Source: Massilibacillus massiliensis
GTDB taxonomy: Bacteria > Bacillota > Negativicutes > FLKF01
Length of the DNA: 64,000 nt
Reading direction: 5' to 3'
NCBI RefSeq assembly: GCF_900086705.1
Contig: NZ_LT575483.1
Location: 745,166 to 809,165 of the forward strand
Part shown: positions 9,144 through 18,310 of the stretch, one piece after another
Numbering within the stretch: the stretch's first letter is position 1
Layout of the letters: each line of letters begins with the position of its first letter
Position numbers and translations under genes: made by a program
Notes under the pieces: generated by a model
Seen by the model: the letters and a program-made list of their open reading frames with translations, nothing else
Database searches by the model: none
What the model was told of the DNA's origin: nothing

Positions 9144-10604
9144 TCACTGTTCTTTCGTTCTATCCAAGGGTATTTTAATAAATATATTTAAACCAGGATC
9201 ATTGGTTGCATAGATACTTCCACCGTGGGCACGAATAATTTGTTGCGAAATTGCCAGTCCTAATCCGCTCCCATCACAAGAATTACATCTTGAAGGATCG
9301 CCTCGATAAAAGCTTGTAAAGATTTGATCCAACTCTGATGCACTGACACCACTACCATTATCAGAGATCTTTAGTACGATTTGCTGCTCTTCTACAAATA
9401 AAACTATGTTTGCTTCGACTTTATCCCGCACCTTATACTTATAACAATTATCTAAAATATTCATTAACACTCGGTTAAATTCTTCACTGTCTATCTTAGC
9501 TTCCATCTCAGCATTACTATACTGCTCATAATTGATCGTAACACCTTTATCCGCAAATTCATTTTTTACTTTATTATAAAATTCTGTTATGTATACAGCA
9601 AAATCAAGTGTTTTAAATTCGAATGGAAAATTACCCATATTTAATTTAGAAAATAAAAATAATTTATCTACCAGACGATCCATATCACAAGCCCTATTAT
9701 ATATGATATCTATGTATTGCGCTCTTTTTTCCTGCGTATCGGCGACACCATCACGCAAACCTTCAACATAGCCTTTAATAATCGTAAGCGGTGTTCTAAT
9801 GTCATGTGAAATCCCTGCAATCAAAATATTACGATCATTTTCATATTTTTCTTCTACTTCTTTTGAATATTTTAGACGCATTCTCATATCATTAAAATCA
9901 TTACAAACTTGGCTAAACTCATCATCACCAGCACATTTCATATCAAATTCAAGGTTACCTCGCTTAATTGCTCTTGATCCACGCCTCAATTGCTCCAAAG
10001 GTTCGTTGATTCTTTTCGCTAAACTAGAAGATAACATCACATTCACAAACCAAATAATGAGCAAACCTACTAAAATAACCAAACTCATATAACTACGAAA
10101 AAAATAACTTAACTTTTTTTCAATACTGCTTACATCGCGTGATTGCACCGCAATCAAATGAAATTGCTTTTTATCTTTTTGAAACATACATTTTACAATG
10201 TTATTTGCCCGTAATATCAGAACCACTGAATTATCGGCAAACACAACGGGTGCTTTTTCATCACCTAAGGCATACCAATCATCACTTGTTAAATTGGACA
10301 AGATATATTCACCATCACACATCAACAGCATATGATAGCCCTTTGCCAAAACTTTATCTTGCAATTCATTTTGTAAACTACAAAATTCTCCTGTATCTTC
10401 TGCTTTTAACATAGCTTGTGAATATTCTTTTAAATCAAATTCTACTTGGTGAACCATTTTTTTGTCTTCATCTGGATTATTAAATGCATTACGATTCGAT
10501 TCATTATAAAGTAGATTCGCACCACCAGCGACAAATAAAATAACAACAAAAGGAATAATAAACATAATCAAATTTGATAAAATCAACCGATGACGAATCA
10601 ACAT
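9144..10604 (-). CDS. HAMP-domain sensor histidine kinase
   Basis: A 486-residue class I kinase. It has an N-terminal membrane helix (about 8-32), an extracytoplasmic sensor region (33-168), a second helix (about 170-192), and a HAMP linker with RINEPLEQLRRGS. The H box is GISHDIRTPLTIIKGYVEGL with acceptor His267. The ATPase domain follows with NILDNCYKY, ISDNGSGV and GSGLGLAISQQI. The sensor region is not recognised. The Shine-Dalgarno is weak (AAAGGG). It starts 19 bases after the PucR-type regulator stop, so regulator, kinase and response regulator may share a transcript; the signal is unknown. Confidence 0.93.
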   Translation of the reverse strand: MLIRHRLILSNLIMFIIPFVVILFVAGGANLLYNESNRNAFNNPDEDKKMVHQVEFDLKEYSQAMLKAEDTGEFCSLQNELQDKVLAKGYHMLLMCDGEYILSNLTSDDWYALGDEKAPVVFADNSVVLILRANNIVKCMFQKDKKQFHLIAVQSRDVSSIEKKLSYFFRSYMSLVILVGLLIIWFVNVMLSSSLAKRINEPLEQLRRGSRAIKRGNLEFDMKCAGDDEFSQVCNDFNDMRMRLKYSKEVEEKYENDRNILIAGISHDIRTPLTIIKGYVEGLRDGVADTQEKRAQYIDIIYNRACDMDRLVDKLFLFSKLNMGNFPFEFKTLDFAVYITEFYNKVKNEFADKGVTINYEQYSNAEMEAKIDSEEFNRVLMNILDNCYKYKVRDKVEANIVLFVEEQQIVLKISDNGSGVSASELDQIFTSFYRGDPSRCNSCDGSGLGLAISQQIIRAHGGSIYATNDPGLNIFIKIPLDRTKEQ

Positions 10605-10623
10605 AAAGATACCCTTTCACCAC

Positions 10624-11913
10624 TTACCACAATGCTTTACTTTGTTTTCTATTATTGCAATTTGCTTTATAATTTTCAACAATATTTCCTAAATAAACAG
10701 GTTTTAAAAAACCTAGCTCATTTAGTATATCACCAACTCTAATTGCAATAAACAAGTTAACCCTTATATCGGATAATGACAGATCCTTATCTAACAATTG
10801 TTCAATTTTACTATAACGATACCGCAGTGTATTGACATGAACAAATAATTGCTCTGCGGATAATTTCCAATTGAAATTGCAATCTAGCAGCACTCTAAGT
10901 GTTATTAACAATTCTGTATCAAAATCATGATCATGTTCTAACAATTTTCCAATTGCGTTCATACAAAAGCTCTTAATCTGTTCCATATCCTGCAAAAAAA
11001 TATGCGTAAATATCCCTAAATTCATAAAAGCTTGTACAAAGCTCCGCTCTCCTTTTATCAAATTAAATACCATCGCAATTCTTGCTTCATTATAACTCTT
11101 ATAGAGTTCATTTAGTTTATATACCCCACCAATACCAATTGCAACATTTAAATGATACTCTTCTTCAAAAGCTTTTTTCCAGTTCTTATATTTTTTTATG
11201 TTTAACCAATCTCTATCTAATTCTAATACTTCATCTTCAAAAATAGCGGACAAGATCATTACGTAATAGCCCTTCCAATAAATTGGAACTGCATATTCCA
11301 TATTATTTTTATTAGCATATTGGAACAAATTTGATTTCAGTTTATATGCATCGAAAGCTCGCTCTACTGTGTCAATTTTAATCATTAAAATTGCATATCG
11401 ATTGTTACTATCCAACTCGATTCCAGCTCGTTCAGCAATTTCTTCAACATGTGCATTTTTCTTGATACAGACTGCTTTTAAAAATTCTTTTTGATACTGT
11501 ATGATATTGTTTTTTAACTTTGATTCAGTTTTCATATAATGTTTAATTGCTAAATGAACCTCACTAAGATTCATAATAATGGATACGATATTTTCTTGTA
11601 CAACATTTTTAATTATGACAAATGCTCTTGTCTCTTCCACTCCTATTGAATAAATCAAAATATTCTCATTTTTTTCATAATAATATTGCCTTTCTCTAAG
11701 CTTAGAAAGATCACTTAGCAATGCTTCTATTTCCTCAATTACACTCATAGATTTTTCTGGATAATGTGCATATCCCTGATGATCTGCAATGATAATTGTT
11801 TTTTTAATCTTTCTACCAATGTACGTACCAACGTAATCTAAGCCTTTTTCAATAAGATTTTCTAATAAATTCACACTAGCATCAGCATCAGACATTTTGA
11901 TAACACCACTCAT
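10624..11913 (-). CDS. PucR/CdaR-type transcriptional regulator (module 1)
   Basis: A 429-residue protein whose C-terminal 60 residues form the PucR-type helix-turn-helix: LLDCNFNWKLSAEQLFVHVN then TLRYRYSKIEQLL. The middle is GGDEF-like as in CdaR regulators (about 165-300). The N-terminal 140 residues, with KKTIIIADHQGYAHYPEKS, are a probable ligand-sensing domain that I do not recognise. It is a paralogue of the protein at 15668-16969 over its whole length, ending in the same KQSKALW. It lies directly downstream of SLH porin 1 and flavoprotein 1, so it probably regulates that module. No clear Shine-Dalgarno precedes 11913; an alternative ATG is at 11895. Confidence 0.87.
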   Translation of the reverse strand: MSGVIKMSDADASVNLLENLIEKGLDYVGTYIGRKIKKTIIIADHQGYAHYPEKSMSVIEEIEALLSDLSKLRERQYYYEKNENILIYSIGVEETRAFVIIKNVVQENIVSIIMNLSEVHLAIKHYMKTESKLKNNIIQYQKEFLKAVCIKKNAHVEEIAERAGIELDSNNRYAILMIKIDTVERAFDAYKLKSNLFQYANKNNMEYAVPIYWKGYYVMILSAIFEDEVLELDRDWLNIKKYKNWKKAFEEEYHLNVAIGIGGVYKLNELYKSYNEARIAMVFNLIKGERSFVQAFMNLGIFTHIFLQDMEQIKSFCMNAIGKLLEHDHDFDTELLITLRVLLDCNFNWKLSAEQLFVHVNTLRYRYSKIEQLLDKDLSLSDIRVNLFIAIRVGDILNELGFLKPVYLGNIVENYKANCNNRKQSKALW

Positions 11914-11979
11914 AAAAAATTTTTATAATATAATAACACATATTCATAAACATATTATCAATAAATGAAACATGAATTA

Positions 11980-12001
11980 ATTATGAACAAATTATGAACA
12001 A
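11980..12001. repeat. Two adjacent 11-bp direct repeats
   Basis: ATTATGAACAA occurs twice head-to-tail (11980-11990 and 11991-12001) upstream of the module 1 regulator. It could be a regulator binding site. Confidence 0.5.
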
Positions 12002-12004
12002 ATA

Positions 12005-12042
12005 AAAAATAGTTCAAATCTTATAGATCTGAACTATTTAAA
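12005..12042 (-). terminator. Terminator after SLH porin 1
   Basis: On the minus strand AATAGTTCA, with an inner AGATCTATAAGATTT loop-stem, pairs with TGAACTATT and is followed by TTTTATT. Confidence 0.8.
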
Positions 12043-12044
12043 GA

Positions 12045-13490
12045 TTAATACCAAAATTCAAATTGCGCTTTAAATGTCTTGTCCAATTTTTTGGAAGTTA
12101 GATTTGTTAAACTTTGATCCTTAATTCTAAAATCTTGATATTCTAATGTCATAATGACATTTTTGCGCACTACATTTTGATATACAAAGCTCCACACATT
12201 TACATTGTCTGTCCCATGCGTAAATACACTGTATGGATTGTTTGGAACATAGGCAACCCCAATCGTATTAAATCCACCAACGCCATGCGGAACGGCTCCA
12301 GCATCGATTGATCGATAGCCAATCATCCATGCATCTGTCCCCGACTTACTTTTATCAACTAAATTTACTGCATTGTAATAAACTTTTGGGCCCACGCTAT
12401 TACTAAGTTGAACAGCCCATCCTTTAGGGTTGTCAGATAGTCCGTTTCCCGGTGTTACACCATCTAATTTCGTCACAATATAATCCGACATCAAAGTATA
12501 CTTACCAAATTTCCAATCGAAAGCAAGGCTGGCACCTTTCGCACTATCGTAAGCCTTACCACCAATCCCATCAATATTTAGATCCCCCGTGCCATTTTTA
12601 GCTGCATTTGCACTAGCATCTGACCAATAGTAACCTAACCCCACATTCATTTTATCGTTTAATTTTTGCGTAAAATCAACAGTAGTAATTTGCTGTGCAT
12701 TGCCAAGTGAACCATCTGCATAATCAGCATTGCTATTCACTTCAGGATCACCGGTAAATAGCTTAAGTTTTGTATCCCCGAAATTCTTTTCCAGCAAAAT
12801 ACCATCGACATTATTTGGTTTTCCTATTAATCCGTGTCCGATGGTATCCATTGGACTTCTGCCCACACGAATTTTATCAATACCAAAACTATCTTTTATG
12901 ATTATATTGGCAATATCCAAGCGTACCTCGGAACCTTTAGAACCATCTTTTTGCCCAGACATATCGCCAAATTTATCTTCGACGACTAATCTTCCCGTAT
13001 AACTCATTTTTTCATTAACATTTCCTTTAACACTGATGCGATGTCTAAAGTCAAATTTATCTGAACCCTTTAAACTTTTCCCGGTATTGGAACTATCATG
13101 CAAATAGCGTACCCGACTTTCGCCCTCAATCCAAGTATTCGTTTTCTTTTCCACCACTGTTACACGTTTCCCAAGCCGATTCAACTCGCCGGCAAATTCT
13201 GCTGATAGTTTATCAATGATCGCTTTATCGTGCTCATCGGCGGTTTCAAATTGATCAATGGCTTTTGCTACAACCATACTAAATTCATATCGCGTTAGAG
13301 GACGCTCGCCTTTAAATTCATGATCACTATAGCCTTGAAGAATACCATCTTTCGCTAGCTCCTGTACAGCCTGATATGCCCAATGCTCTTTTGGCACATC
13401 ACGAAATGAATCTTCTGGTGCAGCAAAAGTTACTCCAAACGACCCGATAATAAGCATCGCCACGATTGAGGCTGTCAAATTTTTATTCAT
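12045..13490 (-). CDS. SLH-domain outer-membrane porin, OmpM-like (module 1)
   Basis: A 481-residue exported protein. A signal peptide (MNKNLTASIVAMLIIGSFG, cleavage after TFA-A) is followed by one S-layer-homology domain (about 28-75: FRDVPKEHWAYQAVQEL, then GYSDHEFKGERPLTRYEF). A helical segment (IIDKLSAEFAGELNRLGKRV) and a long beta-strand-rich region end in a terminal aromatic, EFWY. This is the architecture of Negativicute OmpM porins, which tie the outer membrane to peptidoglycan and let small solutes through. Start 13490 is preferred to 13496 because AGGAG lies 9 bases upstream. It follows flavoprotein 1 by 114 bases, so it may admit that enzyme's substrate (inference). Confidence 0.9.
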   Translation of the reverse strand: MNKNLTASIVAMLIIGSFGVTFAAPEDSFRDVPKEHWAYQAVQELAKDGILQGYSDHEFKGERPLTRYEFSMVVAKAIDQFETADEHDKAIIDKLSAEFAGELNRLGKRVTVVEKKTNTWIEGESRVRYLHDSSNTGKSLKGSDKFDFRHRISVKGNVNEKMSYTGRLVVEDKFGDMSGQKDGSKGSEVRLDIANIIIKDSFGIDKIRVGRSPMDTIGHGLIGKPNNVDGILLEKNFGDTKLKLFTGDPEVNSNADYADGSLGNAQQITTVDFTQKLNDKMNVGLGYYWSDASANAAKNGTGDLNIDGIGGKAYDSAKGASLAFDWKFGKYTLMSDYIVTKLDGVTPGNGLSDNPKGWAVQLSNSVGPKVYYNAVNLVDKSKSGTDAWMIGYRSIDAGAVPHGVGGFNTIGVAYVPNNPYSVFTHGTDNVNVWSFVYQNVVRKNVIMTLEYQDFRIKDQSLTNLTSKKLDKTFKAQFEFWY

Positions 13491-13604
13491 CCTCATATTC
13501 TCCTCAATACTTTATTTACCTACAAATAAATTCCTTACATAATTCACAATATTAAGATGTTTCGCATACGGTCTTATCCTTGTTTATCTGTAGCTACTTT
13601 ACAT

Positions 13605-15323
13605 TTAACTGAGATTCAGTACATTTTTACCGGATAAATATCCAAATGTATAAGCACGTCCATGGCTATTTCCAGGAACAAAATTAGGGTAATCTGCACC
13701 AAAGAAACTGCCCGAGTTATTCCCGGCTGCATAAAGTCCTTGAATAATGTCTTTCTCTTTATCCAAAACTTGCATTTTGTCATTAATTTGTAACCCGCCG
13801 AGCGTAACAAGCATTGATGTTCCGATATTAGCGGCATAGAAAGGAGGCTTATCTATTGTTGTCATGAAAAGATTTGGTTTTCCAAAATCTTCATCAACGC
13901 CTTTTTTCGCTAACTCATTATACCGGGCTATTGTTTTCTTCAAAGTTTCTACAGGAAGTTTTGTTAATTCTGCCAACTGCTCGATCGTATCCGCTTTTTT
14001 TATCAGCCCTTTTTGAATATATTCTTCAATAACTTTTGGATTATGATGCTCTACTGTTAACATTTCTTTACAAGCAGTTTGTCTAAACTTAGGGCCTTCT
14101 TCCGGCCACTTAGAATCCCAGATATTCCACTTGCTATGACCCGGCTGCTGACGAACCGCATTTGAAAGATAACTAAACGGCAGATCTTCATTACCATAGC
14201 GTTCACCTTTTAAATTAACACCAAGCCACGGCTGTCGAACCAAAGAATCTGGATTTACTTTTGGATCATCAACAAATGCTTTATCAAAATACATTGCGCA
14301 ATGTGGACCTTCATCAATCGCCGCGCCTATCCATATGCCCATTTTTTGACCATCACCAGTATTGTATTTGCCCGGATAAGAAATCTTATGAATTGCCTCC
14401 GAAGTAGGCACGTAATACTTTAACATTTCTTCATCATGTCCATAATCACCGGCACAAAGGATAACACCCTTTTTTGCATTAAATTTAATATACTTACCAT
14501 CTTCTGCTTTTCCGATAACGCCCTGAACTCTGCCTTTATTTTCTACTCTAATTAACTGTTCTGCCGGTGTTTTATAACGAATCTCAACACCTAATTTCTC
14601 AGCAGTTGTAAGCAACGTATATGCTGTTGCTATCGTTGCTTTACCACCATATATACCTTTTTGTATTTTAGTTGCTGCTTCTTCTGGCGGTTCAAGTACG
14701 AAGGTCAAGCTTGGGAATGTTGGCAGCGTAGATACTGGAGCAACCAATTCCTCCTCAGTATGAATGTGCTTAATCGTACATCCAGCTTTAAGTGCAAGAT
14801 CCAGCAGCCAGTCATTTACTTTACCGCTATTGTTTACAAATTCTTGCACTACTTTTTGATCTGGCTTATAACTGCCAAATTTCATTATTTCTCGTGTAAC
14901 ATCCAAAGGATTGATCGTGATCCCGGCTTCTTTCTGTACCTTTGCATTAATCGCACCATAATCATAACTACGGAAATTTACACTTTGTGTTTTTTCTATC
15001 AATGTAACTTTTGCGCCTTCCTGCGCTGCTGAAATTGCAGCACAAAGCCCAGCCATGCCTGCACCGACTACGACCACATCAGCTTCAACTGTTTCTTTAA
15101 TGTCACTGTCCTTAATCGGTGTTGGCGTCTTTAAAAAACTAGGTTCTTGACCTGCAACCAATTTATTTCCTTCATCCGTCTTCTCTTCTCCAGCTTTTCT
15201 CCCCTTGCCGCAAGCAGTTAATAAAAAGCTTGATCCAACAACACCAGCAACCGACAATGCACTGTTTTTCAAAAACCCTCTGCGAGATATTCCACTTTTT
15301 CGTACTTCAAGATCTTTATCCAT
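13605..15323 (-). CDS. Tat-exported FAD-dependent reductase lipoprotein (module 1)
   Basis: A 572-residue flavoprotein of the fumarate reductase/succinate dehydrogenase superfamily. A twin-arginine signal (SRRGFLK, residues 13-19) leads to a lipobox LTAC with Cys38, so it is predicted to be a Tat-exported lipoprotein. The FAD motif is VVVVGAGMAGLCAAISAAQ (about 83-101) and the C-terminal FAD-binding end is GLYAAGNNSGSFFGADYP then HGRAYTFGYLSGKN. GERYGNED corresponds to the proton-donor Arg loop of fumarate reductases, but the usual HHTMGG is LVTLGG here. There is no CxxCH haem motif, so it needs an external electron donor. Start 15323 has GGAGG 8 bases upstream. Substrate unknown: an enoate or enone acceptor is likely. 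Confidence 0.92.
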   Translation of the reverse strand: MDKDLEVRKSGISRRGFLKNSALSVAGVVGSSFLLTACGKGRKAGEEKTDEGNKLVAGQEPSFLKTPTPIKDSDIKETVEADVVVVGAGMAGLCAAISAAQEGAKVTLIEKTQSVNFRSYDYGAINAKVQKEAGITINPLDVTREIMKFGSYKPDQKVVQEFVNNSGKVNDWLLDLALKAGCTIKHIHTEEELVAPVSTLPTFPSLTFVLEPPEEAATKIQKGIYGGKATIATAYTLLTTAEKLGVEIRYKTPAEQLIRVENKGRVQGVIGKAEDGKYIKFNAKKGVILCAGDYGHDEEMLKYYVPTSEAIHKISYPGKYNTGDGQKMGIWIGAAIDEGPHCAMYFDKAFVDDPKVNPDSLVRQPWLGVNLKGERYGNEDLPFSYLSNAVRQQPGHSKWNIWDSKWPEEGPKFRQTACKEMLTVEHHNPKVIEEYIQKGLIKKADTIEQLAELTKLPVETLKKTIARYNELAKKGVDEDFGKPNLFMTTIDKPPFYAANIGTSMLVTLGGLQINDKMQVLDKEKDIIQGLYAAGNNSGSFFGADYPNFVPGNSHGRAYTFGYLSGKNVLNLS

Positions 15324-15378
15324 GTATGGTACCTCCAACATTAAAATATTTTATCTTCATAATTTCTAAAGCAACTAC

Positions 15379-15450
15379 ATTTTAGCACCTGCATAAAAGT
15401 TCAGTCATCGACGAAAGCTGTAAATCTTTTGTCTATGTATTGTAGATAGA
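15379..15450 (-). promoter_or_regulatory. Candidate promoter and upstream box of flavoprotein 1
   Basis: An extended -10 TGCTAAAAT is read on the minus strand (hexamer 15379-15384). About 50-65 bases further upstream lies TCTATGTATTGTAGATAGA (15432-15450), an interrupted inverted repeat containing TGTAGATA, the same octamer found twice, in opposite orientation, upstream of flavoprotein 2. Confidence 0.4.
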
Positions 15451-15469
15451 ATCCATAAAAATAAATAAA

Positions 15470-15507
15470 AACAATGATATGATTAATGCCGCAATCATAC
15501 CATTGTT
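15470..15507. terminator. Long terminator hairpin between the two modules
   Basis: On the minus strand AACAATGGTATGATT pairs with AATCATATCATTGTT across GCGGCATT, followed by TTTATTT. It separates module 2 from the module 1 promoter region. Confidence 0.8.
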
Positions 15508-15573
15508 CTTTTCTACAAATTTTGACTTATATTATCGTGTAATTCATATAAATAAAAATTTAATCATAATAAA

Positions 15574-15616
15574 AAACCTGTCCAAAAAGAGTCTAGGCAC
15601 TCCATGAACAAGTTTT
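15574..15616 (-). terminator. Terminator after regulator 2
   Basis: On the minus strand AAACTTGTTC pairs, with G-U pairs, with GGACAGGTTT and runs into T residues. It lies about 50 bases after the regulator 2 stop. Confidence 0.6.
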
Positions 15617-15667
15617 AATTTCCACTTTACGAAAAACATCTTGCAGTAATTTTTCTTACCAAAGGGT

Positions 15668-16969
15668 TCACCATAAGGCTTTACTTTGTTTTTTTATATT
15701 ATTCACCTTGGAAATATCTAATGTATTACCAACAAAGATTGGCTGCAAGAAACCAAGTTCATGAAGAATATCCGCTACACGGATTGCGATAAATAAATTA
15801 CTTCTTTCTTGCGCTAAGGACAAATCAATCTGTAAAATTTGCTCAATTTTCTCATAACGATAACGCAGTGTATTTACGTGAACAAATAATATCTCAGACG
15901 CCAATTTCCAGTTAAAGTTACAGTCCAATAGTGTTCTGAGCGTTACGAGCAATTCTCCATCAAAATCATGATCATATTCCAAAATTTTCTCTATCGTTTT
16001 CATGCAAAAATTCTTTAATTTATCAATATCTTGTGAAAACAATTCAGCAAATACACCTAAATCAACAAATCGCTGCACAAAGCTAACTTCACCTTTTAAC
16101 AGATGAAAATGCATTGCAATTCTTGCTTCATTATAACTTTTATGTAATTCACTTAATTTATATACTCCGCCAATACTTACTGCAGCTTTTACATTATATT
16201 TTTCTTCAAAAGCATTTTTCCAGATGATTGAGTTTTTTGCATTAGGCCAATCAGATTTTATTTCTAACGTATCGTCATCATACACGCCCGATAAAATTGA
16301 AACAAAAAACCCGCGCCAATAAATAGGGGGTATGAAGAAAAGATTATTTTGCTTCGCATATTCGAAAATATTTGCCTTCAGATTATGATAATTAACCTGT
16401 TTATTATCTTCATCGATCTTTATAAGAAGAACTGCATAATATTGATTTAAATTTAACTGAATACCCGTTTTTTCTATAATATACCGAATATTAATACTAT
16501 TCTTAACGAAAAGATTCTCTAAAATTTCTGTTTGAAATGATTGTATTTTGGTTTTGAGCTTATTTTCATAATTGATATACATCTTCAAGGCTAATTTAGC
16601 TTCATTCAAAGTTAGTACGATAGAAGGAATGTTTTCATGCTTTACATTTTTAATAATAACAACTGCTTTAAGCTCCTCTTGCCCTACCGGGTAAATCAAA
16701 GTCGCTTCTGATTTCTTATAATAGTACTGATTCTCTTCTAAATCGGGTATATCAAAAAATAATTCTATGATTTCATCTACTATAACTTGGGATTTTTCTG
16801 GATAATGCATATATCCATAATTATCAACTATCAAAATAGTTTTTTTAGTTGTCTGGGCAATATAAGAAACGACCGCACCTAATCCATGATTAACTAATTT
16901 TTTTAATAAACTTTCACTATCTCCAATATTCGCCATAAAAATTTTCTTCCCATCATCTTGATTCTGCAT
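15668..16969 (-). CDS. PucR/CdaR-type transcriptional regulator (module 2)
   Basis: A 433-residue paralogue of the 10624-11913 regulator with the same layout: an N-terminal sensor-like part containing TKKTILIVDNYGYMHYPEKS, a CdaR-type middle domain (GVYKLSELHKSYNEARIAM), and a C-terminal PucR HTH (NWKLASEILFVHVNTLRYRY), ending KQSKALW. The HTH segments of the two are nearly identical, whereas the N-terminal sensor parts diverge, which suggests related DNA sites but different ligands. Its own promoter is visible at 16981-17010. A second possible start (MANIGDSES) lies 33 bases in. It sits downstream of porin 2 behind a terminator. Confidence 0.87.
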   Translation of the reverse strand: MQNQDDGKKIFMANIGDSESLLKKLVNHGLGAVVSYIAQTTKKTILIVDNYGYMHYPEKSQVIVDEIIELFFDIPDLEENQYYYKKSEATLIYPVGQEELKAVVIIKNVKHENIPSIVLTLNEAKLALKMYINYENKLKTKIQSFQTEILENLFVKNSINIRYIIEKTGIQLNLNQYYAVLLIKIDEDNKQVNYHNLKANIFEYAKQNNLFFIPPIYWRGFFVSILSGVYDDDTLEIKSDWPNAKNSIIWKNAFEEKYNVKAAVSIGGVYKLSELHKSYNEARIAMHFHLLKGEVSFVQRFVDLGVFAELFSQDIDKLKNFCMKTIEKILEYDHDFDGELLVTLRTLLDCNFNWKLASEILFVHVNTLRYRYEKIEQILQIDLSLAQERSNLFIAIRVADILHELGFLQPIFVGNTLDISKVNNIKKQSKALW

Positions 16970-16980
16970 AAACTTACATC

Positions 16981-17010
16981 ATTATATCATGTGCAATTCT
17001 TTTTTATCAA
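16981..17010 (-). promoter_or_regulatory. Promoter of regulator 2
   Basis: On the minus strand TTGATA (17005-17010), an 18-base spacer, and TATAAT (16981-16986), ending 11 bases before the ATG, so the leader is very short. Confidence 0.6.
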
Positions 17011-17017
17011 TTAAAAA

Positions 17018-17038
17018 GAACGCATTTAAAATGCGTTC
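17018..17038 (-). terminator. Terminator after SLH porin 2
   Basis: GAACGCATTT and AAATGCGTTC form a near-perfect hairpin followed on the minus strand by TTTTTAATT. Confidence 0.85.
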
Positions 17039-17056
17039 CAGTTTGCAATATATGCT

Positions 17057-18277
17057 TTAGAAGAAGAACTTAACTTCACCACGGAAGAAATTTTTATCTT
17101 TCTTCGTCGTTACATCTTCACCCCAAAAATATTTTAATCCGGCTTCAACATTTTTAGCCGGCGCATAGATAGCGCCAACTTCTGTACCTTTTACATTTCC
17201 ATGCGTGTACGCTTCGTAACGTGAAGAAATCGCCGTAGCATCGGTTACCTTGAAGTTTCTCAGCATAAACATAAATGAACCTGGATGATTGATATCCATC
17301 CGTTTATAATCAAGCTCCGTAAAATAGCCCTCATTCCCAACCGTCGTTCCTACATCACTCTTTGCATACAAGCCTACAAACCGTAAATTTTTAGCAAAAA
17401 GCGTATCAAAGCCGACTACACCCAGACCATAATTTTCTGAATTAATCAATTTTCCGTATTTTCCGCCAGCTTCTACACTGTGAAAAGAATGGTAACCACC
17501 AGTCAAATTGGTGGACTTATTCAGCTTGTAGCTAAATTCCCCTGCCGCATAATCCGCTTTAAAATTATTATTTGGATTTTCAATTTTACCGACCGAAAGA
17601 ACGGTTTTTAATCGATTGCCAAAACTGAACTGTGCACCGGACATTGGATCTTCATGAATATAAGCATAGCCATCCACAGTATCAAACTTACCTAATTTCG
17701 CTTTTGCACCAAACAAATTACCCTCAGCATACATATTGGTTGTTTCATTGGTGGTATCGGCTTCTGCTTTTAAGTCCGACGTAATCTTCGTTTTGCTTCT
17801 AACTTTCCATTCCTGATTAACCTGTGCATCCGTATATAATTCAATATAGCCTTTTACTGTATTATCAATGTCATTTGCCTTTTCAAAATTTTCCGCACGA
17901 ATACGATAAAATCCACTGAATTTTACATTATCCACTTTATTTTCAAGTGAAGATACACGTACACCCAAATTATTTAATTCAGTCGCATATTCTGCAGACA
18001 ATTTATTAATAACAGTTTGATCAACCGTGCTTACATGCTCTTTTGCCATTGCTTTCGCAACCATTTGTGCCATTTCATAACGCGTAATTTTTGCATCGCC
18101 ACGGAAAGTAGCATCGCCATAACCTTCGATTACGCCCTCATGCGCCAATTTTGCAACGGCATCAAAAGACCAGTGATCTCTTGAAACATCCGTAAAAGGG
18201 TTTGCTGCAGCAAATGTAACTGCACAAGCTCCAGTCATTAAAGCTGCCGTAACCATTGTCATAAGCATTTTCTTCAT
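17057..18277 (-). CDS. SLH-domain outer-membrane porin, OmpM-like (module 2)
   Basis: A 406-residue porin with a signal peptide (MKKMLMTMVTAALMTGACA, cleavage near TFAAA). One SLH domain follows (FTDVSRDHWSFDAVAKLAHE with GYGDATFRGDAKITRYEM), then the helical LSAEYATELNNLGVRVSSLE segment and a beta-barrel ending in VKFFF. Start 18277 is chosen because GGAGAG is 8 bases upstream; the longer reading to 18307 lacks a ribosome site. It is 33 bases behind flavoprotein 2, almost certainly in one operon. Its barrel is shorter than, and clearly divergent from, porin 1 (481 residues), while the reductases are much more alike, consistent with separate adaptation of the pores. Confidence 0.9.
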   Translation of the reverse strand: MKKMLMTMVTAALMTGACAVTFAAANPFTDVSRDHWSFDAVAKLAHEGVIEGYGDATFRGDAKITRYEMAQMVAKAMAKEHVSTVDQTVINKLSAEYATELNNLGVRVSSLENKVDNVKFSGFYRIRAENFEKANDIDNTVKGYIELYTDAQVNQEWKVRSKTKITSDLKAEADTTNETTNMYAEGNLFGAKAKLGKFDTVDGYAYIHEDPMSGAQFSFGNRLKTVLSVGKIENPNNNFKADYAAGEFSYKLNKSTNLTGGYHSFHSVEAGGKYGKLINSENYGLGVVGFDTLFAKNLRFVGLYAKSDVGTTVGNEGYFTELDYKRMDINHPGSFMFMLRNFKVTDATAISSRYEAYTHGNVKGTEVGAIYAPAKNVEAGLKYFWGEDVTTKKDKNFFRGEVKFFF

Positions 18278-18310
18278 TAAATGATCTCTCCAATTCACTT
18301 TTATCAATTC

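Noticed and set aside
12045-18277. The SLH proteins as S-layer proteins
   Set aside because: Each has only one SLH domain and a long beta-rich part ending in an aromatic residue, the porin layout of diderm Firmicutes, not three SLH domains of an S-layer.
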